The notes under the pieces were generated by a model. It saw only the letters and a list, made by a program, of their open reading frames with translations. It was not told the DNA's origin and ran no database searches. The position numbers and the translations under genes are program-made. Positions 60,096-64,000 of a stretch of 64,000 bases of DNA are shown here, one piece after another. This stretch comes from Mesaphorura yosii (lineage: Eukaryota; Arthropoda; Collembola; Poduromorpha; Tullbergiidae), in assembly GCA_009869945.1 (NCBI GenBank), contig WIXG01000282.1, positions 1-64,000 on the forward strand, given 5' to 3'. The first letter of the stretch is position 1, and every line of letters begins with the position of its first letter.

Positions 60096-61657
60096 ATGAA
60101 TTCTTCCTCTTGTCCGTTGCCGGTTACTTTTGGCTGTGTGGTTGTGATTCTACTCCATTTGGTTAATGTCAGCCAAACACAAGTACAGTTTATGAGTGTA
60201 CTAGGTAGGTCTGCGCCGAAACGCGTTGCTCCTCCGTCTCGTGAAGGCTTTATCTGGTAGCTTCGGTCAGTCAGGACGATTCTGATTTTGTTTCTGTTCT
60301 ATTTATAGATCCTTCATGGATTGAGCAGTTTCAGGACGTCGTGAACAATGTCAGAAGGCTTGAGCTCGAATCACTGTACTTCAAACTGCCTTTTGAGGAT
60401 AAGGACATCGACCAAGTCCAGTTTCATTTGTACACACTCAGAAAGTCGGTAGTCGTAGCCCGTATTTGACTGTAGCCTTTTGACCTCTCTCGCCTCTCTG
60501 ACACTTCTCCGTGTATGTGCACTGCAATTGCAGCATGAATATATTTTGCTAATTGTGACTTTGCAGTCCAACCCGAAGCCAACTTCTTTTCCTGAACGAT
60601 TCGTTCAGCTTCGGAAGTTCGCATTTCCAGAAAGGACAGCCGACCAAAATCCTAATTCATGGTTACGCGCAAACTAAGAATAGCTTCGATTTTCCTCGAC
60701 AAGTTAAAGATGGTGAGTAAATGCAAGATGGTCATGCTGAGTGACGAATTTGCAGCCTAAAATCTGATTGCTACTTCTGCCCCTTCAGCCTACCTTCACC
60801 CTTCAATTAACGCAAACGCATCTCATAACGTAATTTGTGTCGACTGGAGTGTTCTCTCGAAGGAAATCAACTATTTTGACTCTGCCAATTACACAACTCA
60901 CGTTGGAGAGCATATCGCCAAATTCCTACTCGAAGTGAAATCAATGGGCTACGTTGAGTCCTTCGGCGAGCTGCATCTGGTCGGATTCAGTCTGGGCGCG
61001 CATGTCGCTGGCGTGGTTGGCCATTACATTTCTGAAGAGACGAAGCGGGCCGAGAAAATTGGAAGAATTACCGGTAAACTACATTTTCGCATCATGCGCT
61101 TTGACAATTGCTTGAACTTGGATATTATTGCAGGCTTGGACCCAGCCCAGCCTGGATTTCTGTATGCCCCGGAAATGCATCGCTTGGACTCGGAAGATGC
61201 AGACTTCGTCGACGTAATTCACACAAACATGGGAAGTATTCTCACGGGCGATCTCGGAATGTCCATCAGCTCTGGCCACGCGGATTTTTTCCCAAACGGC
61301 GGCCGCAAACAGCCTGCGTGTGAATTCAGTCTGTTTACGGAGTATTCAATCCCGAGACGAAGTAATTACGCTTATTGAACTGATTTTATTCATTTGCACT
61401 CAATTCTAATCCGGTGTCCCGTATTTTCAGGCACATGCTCACATGTGAAGGCTGCTGAATATTTTGCGCAGTCAATTCTCGGGCACAGGTACGCCAGTTG
61501 CGAATGCTCAAACTGGGAATCTTTTAAGCAGGGGTTTTGCGACTGTCTTCGTGATAAGAGTGATGGCAAAGCGGATCGCGCACGCGACATCGAAGGCGAG
61601 AGCATCAGGAACAGCGCCGTGGCCGTGTTTATGGGAGAACACTGCGATCAGAAGTGA
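60096..61657 (+). CDS. Secreted pancreatic-lipase-family lipase
   Basis: Six exons give 376 residues: 60096-60204, 60309-60444, 60567-60712, 60789-61073, 61134-61361, 61431-61657. All phases close. A signal peptide (TFGCVVVILLHLVNVSQT) starts the protein. The alpha/beta-hydrolase core includes TKILIHGYAQT (oxyanion-hole HG), the nucleophile serine in GFSLGAHVAG, the catalytic aspartate in GLDPAQPGF, and the catalytic histidine in TCSHVKAAEYFAQSI. Several cysteines late in the chain would form the usual disulfides. The family hydrolyses triacylglycerols or phospholipids extracellularly. There is no PLAT domain, as usual for arthropod members. AATAAA at 61808-61813 follows. Confidence 0.92.
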
Positions 61658-62182
61658 GCCTGGTTAATAGCTGCATTATCCATTATATGCATATGCATTA
61701 TATTATATTGCTCAATTAATAATTTAATGATTACGCAGGACACGAGGGGACTTTTATTTAGTCGTGCGCTGACCATTTATCACTTAACTCCAGACACGAA
61801 AGCCATCAATAAAATATCTGTGCTGTTCAAACTGACTTGACCCAAGAGTCGTCAAGACTCAAGACGGCCAAGTTGACTGTGAAGACGGTGATGCGATAAG
61901 AGTCATGTCGTGTGCTCATCGCGTGGGGCCATCGGCAGAGTTCTTAGAGTTCATTATGCTGATGCTACTGCCACTTGGACCGATCACTCGTCCTGCCTGT
62001 GATCCTTGCCATTGCTTTCATTGCTATTGCTATTGCATCATCTCAACAAGTTCATGGCATGACATGAAGAAAAATGTAAACAGAGGCACCTTTATAAACT
62101 TCGCTTCTCGTGCCCGACTGGCGGAGTAATAAATTAGCACTTAGGCTTGGTTCAACTGTTGGTGTGGCGCAGTGGGACGAGG
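61658..62182. other. Intergenic region with candidate promoter of the acid phosphatase
   Basis: It includes the lipase poly(A) signal (61808) and, on the plus strand, TTTATAAAC at about 62090-62098, 85-90 bases before the next start codon. That could be a TATA box. Confidence 0.45.
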
Positions 62183-64000
62183 ATGTGGCAATTCAGGAGC
62201 CTGTTTGTCTTAATTGTGGTGGCGGTATTAGGAGCCGTATGCATCCTCCCGACTCCTCGGACAAGCCTGTCCTCAGCCTTGAGTCGAATTCCGGTGCAGA
62301 GACTTGGCTTGAATTGGAAGAAGGCCTTCTTCTACCAGCCAAGACATGTACACATTTCCTACGGAAGTAAGTTACTACTTGGATAAGTCCTTTGCGCACG
62401 TGTTGCAATTTTAATTGTGGCCCGCCTGGCAGACTCGCCCACTGAAATGGTTGTGACATGGAGCACAGTGGATCGGCCACCGAGTCCAGCGGCTGTGGAG
62501 TATGGAATCGCAAAATTCGACGAATTCCGTGTGCAAAACGGATCCACGACTCACTTTGTTGACGACGGCTTCAAACGAGTTGGCCAGTACATTCATCGTA
62601 TCAGGTTAACGAATTTGGTTCCTGGTCAATCGTATTGTAAGCCTGAAATTGTATTAAGCCCAGCGTGATAACAAAGTAAATTACGAATTCTGACAAACTC
62701 GTACATATTCGTCGTAGACTACCACTGCGGAAGCGATGACGGATGGTCAGACATTTTCGTATTCAAGGCAATGAGGGCTGGGACCGACTGGAGTCCAACG
62801 CTGGCCGTGTACGGTGATTTGGGGAACGAAAACGCGCAGTCGCTAACTCGACTCCAACGAGAAACGGATCACGGCATGTACGACGCGATTTTACACGTTG
62901 GAGACTTCGCGTATGACATGAACTCGGTACAAACAAAAATTGATTTAACTTCAGATTGTATAAGTTTCTGGTAAAATGTCTCTGTGCCCGTATAAATTTA
63001 GAACGATGGCCAAGTAGGAGACTCGTTTATGGAACAAATTCAGCCAATCGGTAATTCTGCACATTTTTTTTTCAAATTCAGTGATAACTTGACGCATTCT
63101 TTCTACAGCCGCATACGTTCCATACATGACGTGTCCAGGAAATCACGAGGAGCATCGGTACGAACGACAAATCCTCGAAGTTCCTTTTGCCCTTTGTAGT
63201 GAAAGCTTCTTCTGCCAGGAATTTCACTCAATACAAGTCACGGTTCACGATGCCCGGTGACTACGACTCGATGATGTACAGTTGGAACATGGGCCCGGCC
63301 CATTTCGTCAGTTTCTCCACCGAATTCTTCTACTTTCTCAAGTACGGGATCAAGCAGCTGGTAAGTCAGTACGAGTGGCTGAAGAGAGACCTTGCGGAGG
63401 CCAACAAACCAGAGAACCGCGCACTTCGGCCGTGGATAATTACGTACGGCCACCGCCCGATGTACTGCTCCAACAATTACAGTGACGACTGCGCAAACAG
63501 GGACACGCTCGTCCGAGTCGGAATTCCGTACCTTCATGCGTAAGTGCGCGTATATTCCTCGCAGTTACGCTATCGACCGATATCATCGGCGTTTATTTGG
63601 TTGATGTGCCCGTTCTTCGTTTAGGTTTGGGCTGGAAGATCTTTTTATGGAGTCCGGAGTTGATCTCTCTATCTGGGCTCATCAACATTCTTACGAAAGA
63701 ATGTGGCCACTGTACAACTACACGGTGCTCAACGGAACAGATTCGGCCAATCCGTATCACAACCCGAAAGGAATCGTTCACGTCACGACGGGGTCGGCGG
63801 TAGCTGACAATAATCACATTTCTGCCCATATTTTCACAAATCTTCACTTTCACGATCTTCACTAATTGAAATTTGTGTGAGCAGGGCTGCAAGGAAGGAC
63901 ACGCGGGTGTGACACCTGACCAGCCTTATTTTGTGGCGGTGCGGAACCCAGATTACGGATACAGTCGGCTCAAAGTCCTGAATCGGACACACGTGTATTT
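62183..64000 (+). CDS. Purple acid phosphatase (ACP7/PAPL type), cut by window edge
   Basis: Eight exons are seen: 62183-62366, 62433-62636, 62718-62926, 63002-63050, 63109-63157, 63219-63539, 63625-63799, and 63885 to the edge. A signal peptide or anchor (FVLIVVAVLGAVCIL) is followed by an N-terminal fibronectin-like domain (ISYGNSPTEMVVTWST). The metallophosphoesterase core has every expected metal-ligand motif: YGDLG, GDFAYD (with the iron-binding tyrosine), GNHEEH, TYGHRPMYC and AHQHSYER. The chain is still open at base 64000 in the C-terminal domain. These binuclear-metal enzymes hydrolyse phosphomonoesters in secretory or lysosomal compartments. I see 434 residues, so only a short tail is missing if the length is typical. 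Confidence 0.95.

Noticed and set aside
1-64000. A CRISPR array, prophage, operon or prokaryotic defence system
   Set aside because: Gene structure is eukaryotic throughout, with spliced genes and poly(A) signals. No direct-repeat array or phage-like module is visible.

Overview
The window is animal nuclear DNA, almost certainly from an arthropod. Genes are split by short GT-AG introns, mostly 45-110 bases. There are TATA and initiator promoters, AATAAA poly(A) signals, and genes typical of animals: a Hairy/Deadpan-type repressor ending in WRPW, an HPS4-like protein, a multiple inositol polyphosphate phosphatase and a CYP2-clan-like P450. A springtail or another non-insect hexapod would fit the compact gene structure, but that placement is a guess. 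I assembled exons by hand from splice sites, reading phase and family resemblance; phases close exactly in every multi-exon model below unless stated.

Layout. 1-7.1 kb: the minus-strand start of a FLYWCH zinc-finger ORF runs off the left edge, beside short inverted repeats. Then come exons of a minus-strand membrane or secreted protein with an LDLa repeat and a CUB-like segment, resembling Drosophila Culd. 7.1-19.6 kb: no gene I can support. 19.6-38.3 kb: a dense block of seven genes: an SLC5 sodium/solute symporter (+), a cytochrome P450 (-), HPS4 of BLOC-3 (+), a PAM2/MIF4G protein resembling Paip1 (+), mitoribosomal protein mS38 (-), cysteine desulfurase NFS1 (+) and MINPP1 (-). 38.3-52.4 kb: a gene-poor stretch around one Hairy/Deadpan-type gene, as expected for a developmental regulator. 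52.4-53.8 kb: the gamma-type subunit of mitochondrial NAD-dependent isocitrate dehydrogenase. 55.7-59 kb: a doubtful minus-strand two-exon gene and a small secreted Gly/Tyr-rich peptide gene. 60-64 kb: a secreted pancreatic-lipase-family enzyme and a purple acid phosphatase cut by the right edge.

Shared functions. NFS1, mS38 and IDH3G are all mitochondrial. NFS1 and mS38 sit head to head 428 bases apart and begin with strikingly similar presequences. MINPP1, the lipase and the purple acid phosphatase are secretory hydrolases. The most unusual structures are the shared presequence, a 95-base-arm inverted repeat at 51.6-51.9 kb, and a perfect 27-base hairpin whose loop holds the probable NFS1 poly(A) signal. 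I saw no CRISPR array, operon, rRNA or convincing tRNA.
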